A DNA stretch of 5,688 nucleotides from the NCBI GenBank assembly GCA_029934175.1, contig JAOZMT010000168.1, positions 1-5,688 on the forward strand, read 5' to 3'. Below, one piece after another: positions 1-5,688 of this stretch (positions are counted from its first letter, which is position 1; each line of letters begins with the position of its first letter). The position numbers were made by a program, and so were the translations under genes. A model generated the notes under the pieces. It worked only from the letters and a program-made list of their open reading frames with translations. It was not told the origin of the DNA and ran no database searches. The stretch comes from Victivallales bacterium (lineage in GTDB: Bacteria > Verrucomicrobiota > Lentisphaeria > Victivallales > JAUVCU01).

Positions 1-1
1 T

Positions 2-61
2 CAAGTTATTAAATTGTCAAAATTAAGAGGACAACTGTTTTTAAAGAGGATACAATATTAG
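2..61 (+). CDS. possible C-terminal tail of a plus-strand gene cut by the window edge
   Basis: The frame starting at base 2 is open from the window edge for 19 codons and stops at TAG 59-61; the other two plus frames stop within the first 26 bases. The tail is rich in Lys, Leu and Arg and shows no motif I recognise. A convergent gene ending here would fit the hairpin at 117-155, which is followed on the plus strand by a T-rich stretch. Nineteen open codons in A+T-rich DNA can easily occur by chance, so this is weak. Confidence 0.15.
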   Translation, partial: QVIKLSKLRGQLFLKRIQY

Positions 62-91
62 GTGAAATATAAAATTAGTGTAATGAGAGAA

Positions 92-107
92 TTTGAATTA
101 ATTCAAA
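92..107. repeat. 16-bp perfect palindrome
   Basis: TTTGAATTAATTCAAA is identical to its reverse complement with no central spacer. It lies 9 bp left of the larger hairpin at 117-155. It may be a second stem of a terminator region or a protein-binding site. A+T-only palindromes arise readily in such DNA, so function is uncertain. Confidence 0.35.
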
Positions 108-116
108 ATTAATAAG

Positions 117-155
117 AGGCAGAATAATTAAAAATAAAAAATAATTATTCTGCTT
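117..155. terminator. terminator-like hairpin after the ppa end of the minus-strand operon, perhaps bidirectional
   Basis: GCAGAATAATTA (119-130) pairs perfectly with TAATTATTCTGC (142-153) around an 11-nt A-rich loop. One G-U and one A-U pair extend the stem to 117-155. On the plus strand it is followed by GATTTTTCTT, and on the minus strand by a U-rich but interrupted tract (CTTATTAATTTTG). It lies 63 bp past the ppa stop, so it is well placed to end the rpoN-fliW-csrA-ppa transcript. The better T tract is on the plus strand, which suggests it also serves a convergent gene to the left. Confidence 0.6.
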
Positions 156-218
156 GATTTTTCTTAATGAATTATCTTGTTTTTGATAAATCTTACAACT
201 AAAAAACTGCACAATTCG

Positions 219-836
219 CTAACCTCCATACATTAAATCATAATCTTTCATAGATGCTTCTATAACTTTATAGGCGGCCTCTCTACCATAAATTTCATCA
301 ATAGAGACTTTAGAGTGCTCGCCTGGTTTAAGTTTATAGGTCACAAAATAATGCTCTAATCTATCTTTTAAAATAGATGGGATATCTGTAATATCATTAC
401 AATCATTCCAAAATGCATCATTATTAAGAACGGCTATTATTTTATCATCAGCCTCTCCATTATCAACCATCCTTAATCCGCCAATAACACGAGATTTTAA
501 AATTATTTCGACATGAGTAATAGGTCGTTCTGTAATTACACAAATATCTAAAGGATCCTTATCTCCTTTGAGTGAATTTTTTGACAAAGCTGCCACATTT
601 GCATCGCAATATGTTCTAGGAATAAATCCATATAAAGTAGGAGATAATGAAGATGTTCTTTGAGGTCTGTCAACACATAGATATCCTGTTTTTTTATCAA
701 CCTCATACTTCACAGAGTCAAAAGGTGTTAATTCTATATAAGCATTTACGATTTTAGGAGCTTGACTGCTAATTTCTATCCCATGCCACGGATGTGGTCT
801 CCATCTATAAAATGTATCAGGAAAATTTTTACTCAT
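219..836 (-). CDS. ppa: inorganic pyrophosphatase, family I (soluble)
   Basis: This 205-residue cytoplasmic enzyme hydrolyses pyrophosphate to two phosphates with Mg2+, pulling biosynthetic reactions such as aminoacylation and polymer synthesis forward. The family I active site is complete: KYE (43-45), YGFIP (69-73), the metal-binding D92-x-D94-P-x-D97, D125 and D130 with K132 (the D97/D102/K104 set of the E. coli enzyme), and Y167-K168. The N-terminal RWRPHPWHG and the EADDKIIAVL stretch resemble the chlamydial/PVC form from memory. It is longer than the roughly 175-residue E. coli protein, partly through an insertion around 76-90. I chose ATG at 836 rather than the in-frame GTG at 845 because AGGAGGT (850-844) sits 8 nt upstream of 836 and the GTG lies inside it. 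It is the last gene of the block and overlaps the end of csrA by 8 nt. Confidence 0.96.
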   Translation of the reverse strand: MSKNFPDTFYRWRPHPWHGIEISSQAPKIVNAYIELTPFDSVKYEVDKKTGYLCVDRPQRTSSLSPTLYGFIPRTYCDANVAALSKNSLKGDKDPLDICVITERPITHVEIILKSRVIGGLRMVDNGEADDKIIAVLNNDAFWNDCNDITDIPSILKDRLEHYFVTYKLKPGEHSKVSIDEIYGREAAYKVIEASMKDYDLMYGG

Positions 837-1095
837 CAGAGCCACCTCCTAGTATACTAGAAATATCAGCAAGTGAAGTTTCTAAATTTTTCATTACATC
901 TGAATGGGTTGTTTTTTGCACCGCTTTTAAGTTTTCAGACTTAATTTGTTCATAAATTTCATATCTGTGTATAGAAACTGAACGAGGTGCATCAACTCCT
1001 ATATGCACTTGTCCACCTTGGACTTTTAAAATTTTAACTTCAATTTTATTATCTATCATAATACTTTCATCAAGTTTTCTTGTTAATATAAGCAT
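829..1095 (-). CDS. csrA: CsrA/RsmA carbon storage and flagellin translation regulator
   Basis: This small RNA-binding protein works as a dimer: it binds GGA motifs in mRNA leaders and usually blocks ribosome access. In bacteria with FliW its classic target is flagellin mRNA. The sequence opens with the family signature MLILTRK (R6) and keeps GVDAP (33-37) and R44 in SIHR; R44 is a key RNA contact in E. coli CsrA. At 88 residues it is longer than the about 61-residue E. coli protein. The extra tail (about 60-88) is polar and ends in three Gly and SDE. Longer C-termini are typical of FliW-type CsrA proteins, where this part takes part in FliW binding. AAGGAG (1109-1104) lies 8 nt before the ATG. 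It follows fliW after 18 nt and overlaps ppa. Confidence 0.97.
   Translation of the reverse strand: MLILTRKLDESIMIDNKIEVKILKVQGGQVHIGVDAPRSVSIHRYEIYEQIKSENLKAVQKTTHSDVMKNLETSLADISSILGGGSDE
844..850 (-). promoter_or_regulatory. ribosome binding site of ppa, inside the csrA 3' end
   Basis: On the minus strand AGGAGGT is a near-perfect Shine-Dalgarno sequence with 8 nt between AGGAGG and the ATG at 836. It decides the ppa start. It lies within the last Gly codons of csrA, so ribosomes finishing csrA cross it, implying translational coupling. A 12-bp palindrome, CTAGTATACTAG (849-860), abuts and overlaps its upstream edge. Confidence 0.8.
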
Positions 1096-1113
1096 AATAA
1101 TTACTCCTTTAAT

Positions 1114-1611
1114 TTAATTGCTTTCAAGTTTTTCTAGGGCTTCCCATATTCTATATCTAACCGCATTTTTCTCATCAATAATAACCTGCTGAGCCTTATT
1201 ATTTTCAATATTAATAATAATAGGAGCTAAAAAATTGGCTGTTGTCTCTTTAGGGTTTTTCTCTACTGTTACAAGCGTTAAAACCATAACTGAATTAGGA
1301 TCTTTAATATCTAATAAAGAAACTGTTTTTGCAGGCAAATTCAAATTAAAGTCAGGAGATACAATGAATGGGTCTATACATACAAAACCAAGCCCCTCTA
1401 TATCCATCGACTTTAGATATACAAAAGGTTTAATTTTGGGATTTAAAACTATTATATAGTCTTTCCCATCTTCAAAGGCTGGAATGCCTTCAGGAAAAGT
1501 AAAAATAGTCTCCTCGCTTAATAATTCAGTGATTTTTTTCTGATATGGGGTTCCAGCTTGTCTGTTCTTCCATTCCTCTTTTAATGTGTCAAATTTTCTT
1601 TTAACTTTCAT
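1114..1611 (-). CDS. fliW: FliW, flagellar assembly factor and CsrA antagonist
   Basis: FliW binds CsrA and relieves its repression; when unpolymerised flagellin accumulates it binds FliW instead and CsrA is freed, a partner switch worked out in Bacillus subtilis. Family marks seen here are FTFPEGIPAFE (37-47; more usually GxPGFE), GFVCIDPFIVSPDF (75-88), the LVTV strand (113-116), TANFLAPIIINIENNKAQQ (124-142), a very conserved FliW stretch, and a final RYRIWEALEKL. The protein has 165 residues. The N-terminus before the FP motif is about 38 residues, some 15-18 longer than I recall for B. subtilis FliW, and is rich in Lys and Arg. The start is ATG with GAGAG (1623-1619) 7 nt upstream, inside the last rpoN codons. 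It begins 1 nt after the rpoN stop, so translation is probably coupled. No flagellar structural gene lies in the window. Confidence 0.95.
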   Translation of the reverse strand: MKVKRKFDTLKEEWKNRQAGTPYQKKITELLSEETIFTFPEGIPAFEDGKDYIIVLNPKIKPFVYLKSMDIEGLGFVCIDPFIVSPDFNLNLPAKTVSLLDIKDPNSVMVLTLVTVEKNPKETTANFLAPIIINIENNKAQQVIIDEKNAVRYRIWEALEKLESN

Positions 1612-1612
1612 T

Positions 1613-3052
1613 TTAATACTCTCTTCTTAAATTAGATGTTAATATATTTAAACTTTCTCGATACTTCGCAATAGTTCTACGAGCCACTTTTAAACCTTTG
1701 TTATCTAAGGCTTCTGCAATTTTTATGTCAGATAATGGTTTTCGCTTATCCTCATTATCTATTACATCTTTCATTGCACTTTTTATTTGCATTTGTGTCA
1801 CATCATCTTCACCTGATTTCGTTTTTTTATCATTAGGATTTGATTTATCTACTTTATTTTGGATAAAAGAATGTGAAAACATTTCTCTTAACGGATATAA
1901 TCCGTGCTTACATCTGATATATTTATTATGCACAGTTCTACTAATTGTCGTTTCATGAACATCAAGTTGCTTTGCGACATGCTCCATTGTCATAGGAATG
2001 AGATACTCTTTCCCTTTAAGAAAAAAATTGGCTTGTTCTTTAATAATTACATCAACAACCTTATGTATAGTTTGTTGTCTTTGCAAAACCATTGTAATTA
2101 ATGATGCTGCAGACAAAACTTTATCTTTTATATATTTTTTAGTTTCTTCACTAGAGTCTGCATCTTTTAAAATATCTCTATATTGTTTACTAATATGCAA
2201 ATTAGGTAAATGTTCATTATTTAATTTAATTGTTAATTTCCCATCCTTTTCAACTGCTGTAACCTCCTCTGATATATATTCATGTGGACTAACTTCTTCA
2301 TTTACAATCTTAGGGTTCAGTGCTTGTATTTTTTCTAATACAAGCTCCTTAAAATCTTCCATTGACAATTTTAACCTTTGAGCAACTTTAGGATGCCTTT
2401 TTTTTGCAATATCATCTAAATATTTATCTACCGCAGTATATAATATTGTTCCCTCTAAGCCTTTGCGTTGTAATTGTAATTTAAGTCTTTCTTGTAAACT
2501 TCTAGCAGCAACACCAACAGGCTCAAGTTTTTGAATCATCTTAATTGCTGCATCAATCATCTCTACAGGCTTATCTGCAGCCATAGCTAAATCTGCGGAA
2601 TGTGCAGTTAAATATGCATCATGATCAAGCCCTGCAATAACACAATCACAACATTCTTGCATTCCCTTACTTAATGTAAAAAATCTTAATTGCTCAGAAA
2701 GTTTTTCTTGTAATGTCTTTTGTGCGACAACAGAATCAAGGTAATGAGCCCGTTTATCTTCGTCTTCTTGTGAATAAGAAGATTTCGTTCCTGTATAAAT
2801 ATATCGAGACTCCTCATCTAACTCTAAAATTTTATTAATAAAATCATCACTTTCATTTTGATCGCTTTGCACCATTTCATCTGGTTGACCTTCTGTTTCT
2901 AAGACAGGATTAATTTCCAGTTCTGCATCAATCATCGATTGCAACTCTAAAACAGGAGTTTGCAAGATTTCAAGAGCTTGAATTTGGGATGACCCCATAA
3001 TCTGTTGTTGAGACAGATTTGCAGATAGAGATTGTTTATTTTTTAAATCCAT
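1613..3052 (-). CDS. rpoN: RNA polymerase sigma-54 factor
   Basis: Sigma-54 directs RNA polymerase to -24/-12 promoters and needs an AAA+ activator to open DNA. All parts are present in 479 residues, a normal family length. Region I is residues 8-53, with LSQQQIMGSSQIQALEILQTP and NPVLE. An acidic region II follows at about 54-100. The core-binding domain spans about 105-290 and includes LEPVGVAARSLQERL (176-190). The helix-turn-helix domain contains MTMEHVAKQLDVHETTISR (354-372) and YPLREMFS (386-393). The C-terminal RpoN box ARRTIAKYRE (457-466) reads the -24 element. A charged linker at about 400-420 separates the last two parts. ATG at 3052 has AAGG about 6 nt upstream. It heads the minus-strand block with fliW 1 nt behind, placing the sigma factor and the CsrA switch under one promoter. 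Confidence 0.98.
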   Translation of the reverse strand: MDLKNKQSLSANLSQQQIMGSSQIQALEILQTPVLELQSMIDAELEINPVLETEGQPDEMVQSDQNESDDFINKILELDEESRYIYTGTKSSYSQEDEDKRAHYLDSVVAQKTLQEKLSEQLRFFTLSKGMQECCDCVIAGLDHDAYLTAHSADLAMAADKPVEMIDAAIKMIQKLEPVGVAARSLQERLKLQLQRKGLEGTILYTAVDKYLDDIAKKRHPKVAQRLKLSMEDFKELVLEKIQALNPKIVNEEVSPHEYISEEVTAVEKDGKLTIKLNNEHLPNLHISKQYRDILKDADSSEETKKYIKDKVLSAASLITMVLQRQQTIHKVVDVIIKEQANFFLKGKEYLIPMTMEHVAKQLDVHETTISRTVHNKYIRCKHGLYPLREMFSHSFIQNKVDKSNPNDKKTKSGEDDVTQMQIKSAMKDVIDNEDKRKPLSDIKIAEALDNKGLKVARRTIAKYRESLNILTSNLRREY

Positions 3053-3092
3053 TAATTACCTTATGTTTCATTAAAAATGATATATTCCTTAT

Positions 3093-3121
3093 AAATTAGC
3101 ATAATATATATAAATTTACAA
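3093..3121 (-). promoter_or_regulatory. candidate sigma-70-type promoter for the rpoN-fliW-csrA-ppa block
   Basis: Read on the minus strand, TTGTAA (3121-3116) is followed after 17 nt by TAATTT (3098-3093), with an extended -10 TG one base upstream of it (3101-3100). This would start the transcript near 3086, giving a leader of about 33 nt before the rpoN ATG. The spacing is ideal, but the region is almost all A and T, so chance matches are common. Confidence 0.35.
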
Positions 3122-3159
3122 TTTTTATAGGAAAAAAGAATGATTATTTTTAAATTTAT

Positions 3160-3187
3160 TTGTATTTAGAGAAAAATAACATATATT
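3160..3187 (+). promoter_or_regulatory. candidate sigma-70-type promoter for glnS
   Basis: TTGTAT (3160-3165) and TATATT (3182-3187) are 16 nt apart, which would start transcription near 3194 and leave a leader of about 29 nt. TTGCAT at 3190-3195 is a less good alternative -35, because it would put the -10 over the ribosome binding site. Low sequence complexity limits confidence. Confidence 0.3.
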
Positions 3188-3222
3188 TATTGCATAAATT
3201 GTAAATTAATATAAGGAAAATT

Positions 3223-4911
3223 ATGGAAAATAATAATAATAACAGTGAATCTATTAATTTTATCAGAAATATCATTGAAGATGATCTTAATAGTAATAAA
3301 TATCAAAGAAATATACATACACGATTTCCGCCAGAACCAAATGGATGTTTACATATTGGACATGCTAAGTCGATATGTCTGAATTTTGGTATCGCAGAAC
3401 AGTATGAAAATGCAACCTGCAATCTTAGATTTGATGATACAAACCCTGTAAAAGAAGATACACAATTTGTAAATGCTATTCAAGAAGATATCAAATGGTT
3501 AGGCTTTGATTGGGGTGATAAAATTCACTATACATCTGATTATTATGAGAAACTATATAACTATGCAATTTGTTTAATAAAAAAAGGTAAAGCTTTTGTA
3601 TGTGATTTAAATCAAGAAGAAATGAGAGAATATCGCGGAACATTAACTACTCCAGGCAAAGATAGTCCATTTAAAACTCGCTCTGTTGAAGAAAATATTG
3701 CACTCTTCGCAGATATGAGAAGTGGGAAATTTAATGATGGCGATAAAGTATTGCGTGCAAAAATAGATATGACATCAGATAATATTCATATGCGTGATCC
3801 AGTTATTTATAGAATTTTAAAGGCAAATCACCATAGAACAGGCTCGGAGTGGGTGATTTACCCTATGTATGATTTTGCTCATTGTATTTCTGATGCTATA
3901 GAAAATATAACACATTCAATATGCACTTTAGAATTTGAAATTCATAGACCGCTATATGATTGGATTTTAAATGAATTAGAACTTGAAAACCAAATACTTC
4001 CTCAGCAAATTGAATTTGCTCGACTAAATTTGACAAATACAGTAATGAGTAAAAGAAAACTATTAAAACTTGTTGAAGAAAATCATGTTGATAGCTGGGA
4101 TGATCCTAGAATGCCAACTATTTCTGGGATGCGACGAAGGGGATATACACCTAATGCAATAAAAAGTTTTTGCGAACAAATTGGTGTTACTAAATATAAT
4201 AGTTTAACAGATTTTGCTTTATTAGAACATTGTTTACGCAATGATTTAAACACTCAAGCTCAAAGAAAAATAGGTGTTTTAAATCCTCTAAAAGTTGTAA
4301 TAGATAACTATGATGAGGATAAAACAGAAGAAATGCAAGCAGTAAATAATCCAGCTGTAGAAGATTCTGGCACGCGTCCAATTGTTTTTTCAAAAGTAAT
4401 ATATATTGAAAAAACAGATTTTATGGAAGATGCTCCTAGAAAATTCTTTAGATTATCTCAAGGTAGAGAAGTTAGATTAAAATATGCATACCTCGCAACT
4501 TGCACAAATATTATAAAAAATGAAGAAGGTGAAGTTGTTGAAGTGCATTGTGAGATTGACCCAAATTCTAGAGGAGGAAAGGCTCCTGATGGAAGAAAGG
4601 TCAAAGGAACTATTCATTGGATATCTGAAAAATCTGCGATTTGTGCAAATATTCATCAGTATGATAGGTTATTCAATAGTCCAGAGCCTGAAAATTGCGA
4701 AGAAGGCAAAAGTTTTATCGATGATTTAAATAAAGATTCATTAACTATTTTAAAAAATTGTTTAATTGAACCGAGTATTTTGGAAATGAAAAAAGAAGAA
4801 GCTTTTCAATTAGAAAGAACAGGTTATTTCTGCATAGATCGCAAATCAAAAAAGGACAATGTTATTTTAAATAGAACTGTTGCGATGAGAGACTCTTGGG
4901 GTAAAAAATAG
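3223..4911 (+). CDS. glnS: glutaminyl-tRNA synthetase (GlnRS), class I
   Basis: This enzyme attaches glutamine to tRNA-Gln using ATP, in the cytoplasm. The protein is 562 residues against about 554 in E. coli and follows that enzyme closely along its length. The Rossmann-fold signature is PPEPNGCLHIGHAKS (36-50), with HIGH at 44-47. The KMSKS loop appears as VMSKR (274-278). GlnRS-type stretches include LRFDDTNPVKED (68-79), RGTLTTPGK (138-146), IYPMYDFAHCISDAIE (212-227), WDDPRMPTISGMRRRGYTP in the central part, and DGRKVKGTIHW in the C-terminal anticodon-binding barrels. These distinguish it from glutamyl-tRNA synthetase. ATG at 3223 has AAGGA (3213-3217) 5 nt upstream. It faces away from rpoN, and a small lipoprotein gene follows 3 nt after its stop. 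Confidence 0.98.
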   Translation: MENNNNNSESINFIRNIIEDDLNSNKYQRNIHTRFPPEPNGCLHIGHAKSICLNFGIAEQYENATCNLRFDDTNPVKEDTQFVNAIQEDIKWLGFDWGDKIHYTSDYYEKLYNYAICLIKKGKAFVCDLNQEEMREYRGTLTTPGKDSPFKTRSVEENIALFADMRSGKFNDGDKVLRAKIDMTSDNIHMRDPVIYRILKANHHRTGSEWVIYPMYDFAHCISDAIENITHSICTLEFEIHRPLYDWILNELELENQILPQQIEFARLNLTNTVMSKRKLLKLVEENHVDSWDDPRMPTISGMRRRGYTPNAIKSFCEQIGVTKYNSLTDFALLEHCLRNDLNTQAQRKIGVLNPLKVVIDNYDEDKTEEMQAVNNPAVEDSGTRPIVFSKVIYIEKTDFMEDAPRKFFRLSQGREVRLKYAYLATCTNIIKNEEGEVVEVHCEIDPNSRGGKAPDGRKVKGTIHWISEKSAICANIHQYDRLFNSPEPENCEEGKSFIDDLNKDSLTILKNCLIEPSILEMKKEEAFQLERTGYFCIDRKSKKDNVILNRTVAMRDSWGKK

Positions 4912-4914
4912 GTA

Positions 4915-5361
4915 ATGAAAATCAGATTTAAATACTTAGCGTTTTCTATATTCCTTATTTCAGTGATATTTATCAGTTGTAGGACTATTACACCTCCTGT
5001 TCAAAGTAATATAAAATTCACTAGAACTATGGAAGTTACTGGATATTGTGACTGTGGAAAATGCTGTAGTTGGGAATATGACTGGTTGTTTCAAGCAGTA
5101 TATTCTTCAGGGAAAAATAAAGGAAAATCAAAAATAATAGGACAATGTGCAGATGGTTCGATGACTAAAATTGGGACGATTGCAGCTGATACAAGTCTTT
5201 ATCCATTTGGAACTAAAATGTATATTCCAGGTTATGGTTATGGAGTAGTTCACGATAGAGGTGGAGATATTAAAGGAAACAAAATAGACTTGTTTTTCAA
5301 TAGTCACAGCGATGCGTTACATTGGGGTAGAAAAAAAATAAAAGTATATATTTTAAGATAA
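4915..5361 (+). CDS. predicted 3D-domain (MltA-like) lipoprotein, probable peptidoglycan-active enzyme
   Basis: The 148-residue protein starts with a short Lys/Arg-rich n-region and a hydrophobic stretch (about 7-21) ending FIS-C22, a loose lipobox (F at -3), so it is probably a membrane-anchored lipoprotein facing the periplasm. Residues 40-148 form a 3D domain, named after three conserved Asp: D92 in GTIAADTSLYPFGT, D114 in HDRGGDIKG and D125 in KIDLFF, with the usual GYGYG before the second. MltA-family enzymes cleave peptidoglycan glycan strands; close relatives of this stand-alone form are mostly uncharacterised. The domain opens TGYCDCGKCCSW with four Cys (45, 47, 50, 51) and has another at 78, which could form disulphides or bind metal. 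ATG is 3 nt after glnS with only a weak AGG nearby, so it probably depends on translation through glnS. Confidence 0.85.
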   Translation: MKIRFKYLAFSIFLISVIFISCRTITPPVQSNIKFTRTMEVTGYCDCGKCCSWEYDWLFQAVYSSGKNKGKSKIIGQCADGSMTKIGTIAADTSLYPFGTKMYIPGYGYGVVHDRGGDIKGNKIDLFFNSHSDALHWGRKKIKVYILR

Positions 5362-5402
5362 TAACTAACATTTCGGGGTTCGATTTTAGAGAAAATAAGC
5401 AA

Positions 5403-5501
5403 TAAAACTTGCGAAGCAAAAAGTAACGCAGGCATCTTGCCTGCAAAGTATCGTCAGGCATCTTGCCTGGCGTGTGCGAAGCACAAAAAAATATAGTTTT
5501 A
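5403..5501. repeat. cluster of four GC-rich mini-hairpins with flanking inverted repeat (MITE/REP-like)
   Basis: Four perfect stem-loops lie in a row: TTGC-GAA-GCAA (5409-5419), GCAGGCA-TCT-TGCCTGC (5428-5444), CAGGCA-TCT-TGCCTG (5455-5469) and GTGC-GAA-GCAC (5474-5484). The outer pair shares the 9-mer TGCGAAGCA, the inner pair the 15-mer CAGGCATCTTGCCTG at a 26-bp step. The whole is bracketed by TAAAACT (5403-5409) and its complement AGTTTTA (5495-5501). The G+C content stands out against its surroundings. It looks like a dispersed intergenic repeat; copies elsewhere cannot be seen from this window. Confidence 0.65.
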
Positions 5502-5564
5502 CAAAAAGTAGATTAAATTCTTTGGTTTGATCTTAACTTCGTCCAATGAATATGATTTTTTTGA

Positions 5565-5596
5565 CAGGATTACAGGATTTTCAGGATAAACAAGAT
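5565..5596. repeat. short tandem repeat of CAGGAT units
   Basis: CAGGAT begins at 5565, 5573 and 5582, and a degenerate CAAGAT at 5591, giving steps of 8, 9 and 9 bp. From memory, runs of this kind (ACAGGATT units followed by AAACAAGATGAA) occur between genes in several unrelated environmental bacteria. The origin and role are unknown to me. Confidence 0.6.
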
Positions 5597-5688
5597 GAAT
5601 ATTTGAAATTTTAATAGTCTCATATTTAACTACAAAAAAACTCAAGATTTCATAAAAAAAGATAGTAAAAATGTAATTTGGAAGGTTT

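Larger units (their letters stand above)
5362..5688. other. gene-free right end
   Basis: All frames are short here on both strands and none has a ribosome binding site with a recognisable product. The stretch holds a four-hairpin cluster (5409-5484) and a CAGGAT tandem run (5565-5596), listed separately. Between them and after them lies plain A+T-rich sequence in which I see nothing. No clear intrinsic terminator for the glnS operon is visible: the hairpins are followed by A runs, not T runs, on the plus strand. Confidence 0.7.

Noticed and set aside
843..845. In-frame GTG as an earlier ppa start
   Set aside because: The GTG falls inside the Shine-Dalgarno sequence that is ideally spaced for the ATG at 836.
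1235..1459. Open frames on the plus strand opposite fliW and rpoN (also 1698-2381)
   Set aside because: They lie wholly antisense to strongly conserved genes, encode no recognisable motif and lack ribosome binding sites.
4367..4385. TGGCACG inside glnS, resembling a -24 element
   Set aside because: No TTGC-type -12 element follows at the right distance and the site is within a conserved coding gene.
5372..5390. GGGGTTCGA resembling a tRNA T-loop
   Set aside because: The flanking five-base arms (CGGGG and TTAGA) do not pair and there is no acceptor stem, anticodon arm or CCA end nearby.
5468..5484. Possible sigma-54 (-24/-12) promoter: GG at 5469-5470 and GC at 5481-5482 with 10 nt between
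   Set aside because: The GG-N10-GC spacing fits, but the flanking bases (TGGCGT / AAGCA) are poor matches to TGGCAC / TTGCA. The site is made of hairpin-repeat sequence and no gene follows.
5546..5614. 22-codon plus-strand reading frame across the CAGGAT repeat
   Set aside because: It has no ribosome binding site, and its Gln-Asp-rich peptide is simply the repeat translated. It is best read as chance.
1..5688. CRISPR array, phage or toxin-antitoxin genes, or a defence system
   Set aside because: No regular repeat-spacer pattern, cas, integrase, transposase or toxin-like protein is seen. The genes are housekeeping or regulatory, and the only novelty lies in their arrangement and in the intergenic repeats.

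Overview
The window is A+T-rich (by eye about two thirds A+T or more) and densely coded. It has two divergent gene blocks that fire from one 170-bp spacer at 3053-3222. It reads as a Gram-negative bacterium, most likely from the PVC superphylum (Lentisphaerota / Verrucomicrobiota / Kiritimatiellota area). This placement is inference from remembered family patterns: the pyrophosphatase resembles the chlamydial form (PWHG near the N-terminus, EADDKIIAVL), the 3D-domain lipoprotein carries a Cys-rich TGYCDCGKCC opening, and a true glutaminyl-tRNA synthetase is present. No search was run. A spirochaete is the main alternative, because fliW-csrA pairs and loose lipoboxes are common there.

The minus-strand block runs from 3052 down to 219 in the order rpoN (sigma-54) - fliW - csrA - ppa (inorganic pyrophosphatase). 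Spacings are 1 nt, 18 nt and an 8-nt overlap, so it is very probably one transcript. A candidate promoter lies just upstream of rpoN, and a long perfect hairpin at 117-155 sits beyond ppa as the probable end. The block joins the alternative sigma factor that often drives flagellar and envelope genes to the FliW/CsrA partner switch, which couples mRNA control to free flagellin. No structural flagellar gene lies in the window.

The plus-strand block runs from 3223 to 5361: glnS (glutaminyl-tRNA synthetase), then 3 nt later a small predicted lipoprotein with a 3D (MltA-like) domain, probably a cell-wall enzyme.

The right end (5362-5688) has no convincing gene. It holds two repeat structures: a run of four small GC-rich hairpins (5409-5484), flanked by a 7-bp inverted repeat, and a short tandem run of CAGGAT units (5565-5596). 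Both look like dispersed intergenic repeats. The left end (1-218) holds the terminator-like hairpin, a 16-bp perfect palindrome and possibly the last codons of a plus-strand gene cut by the window edge.
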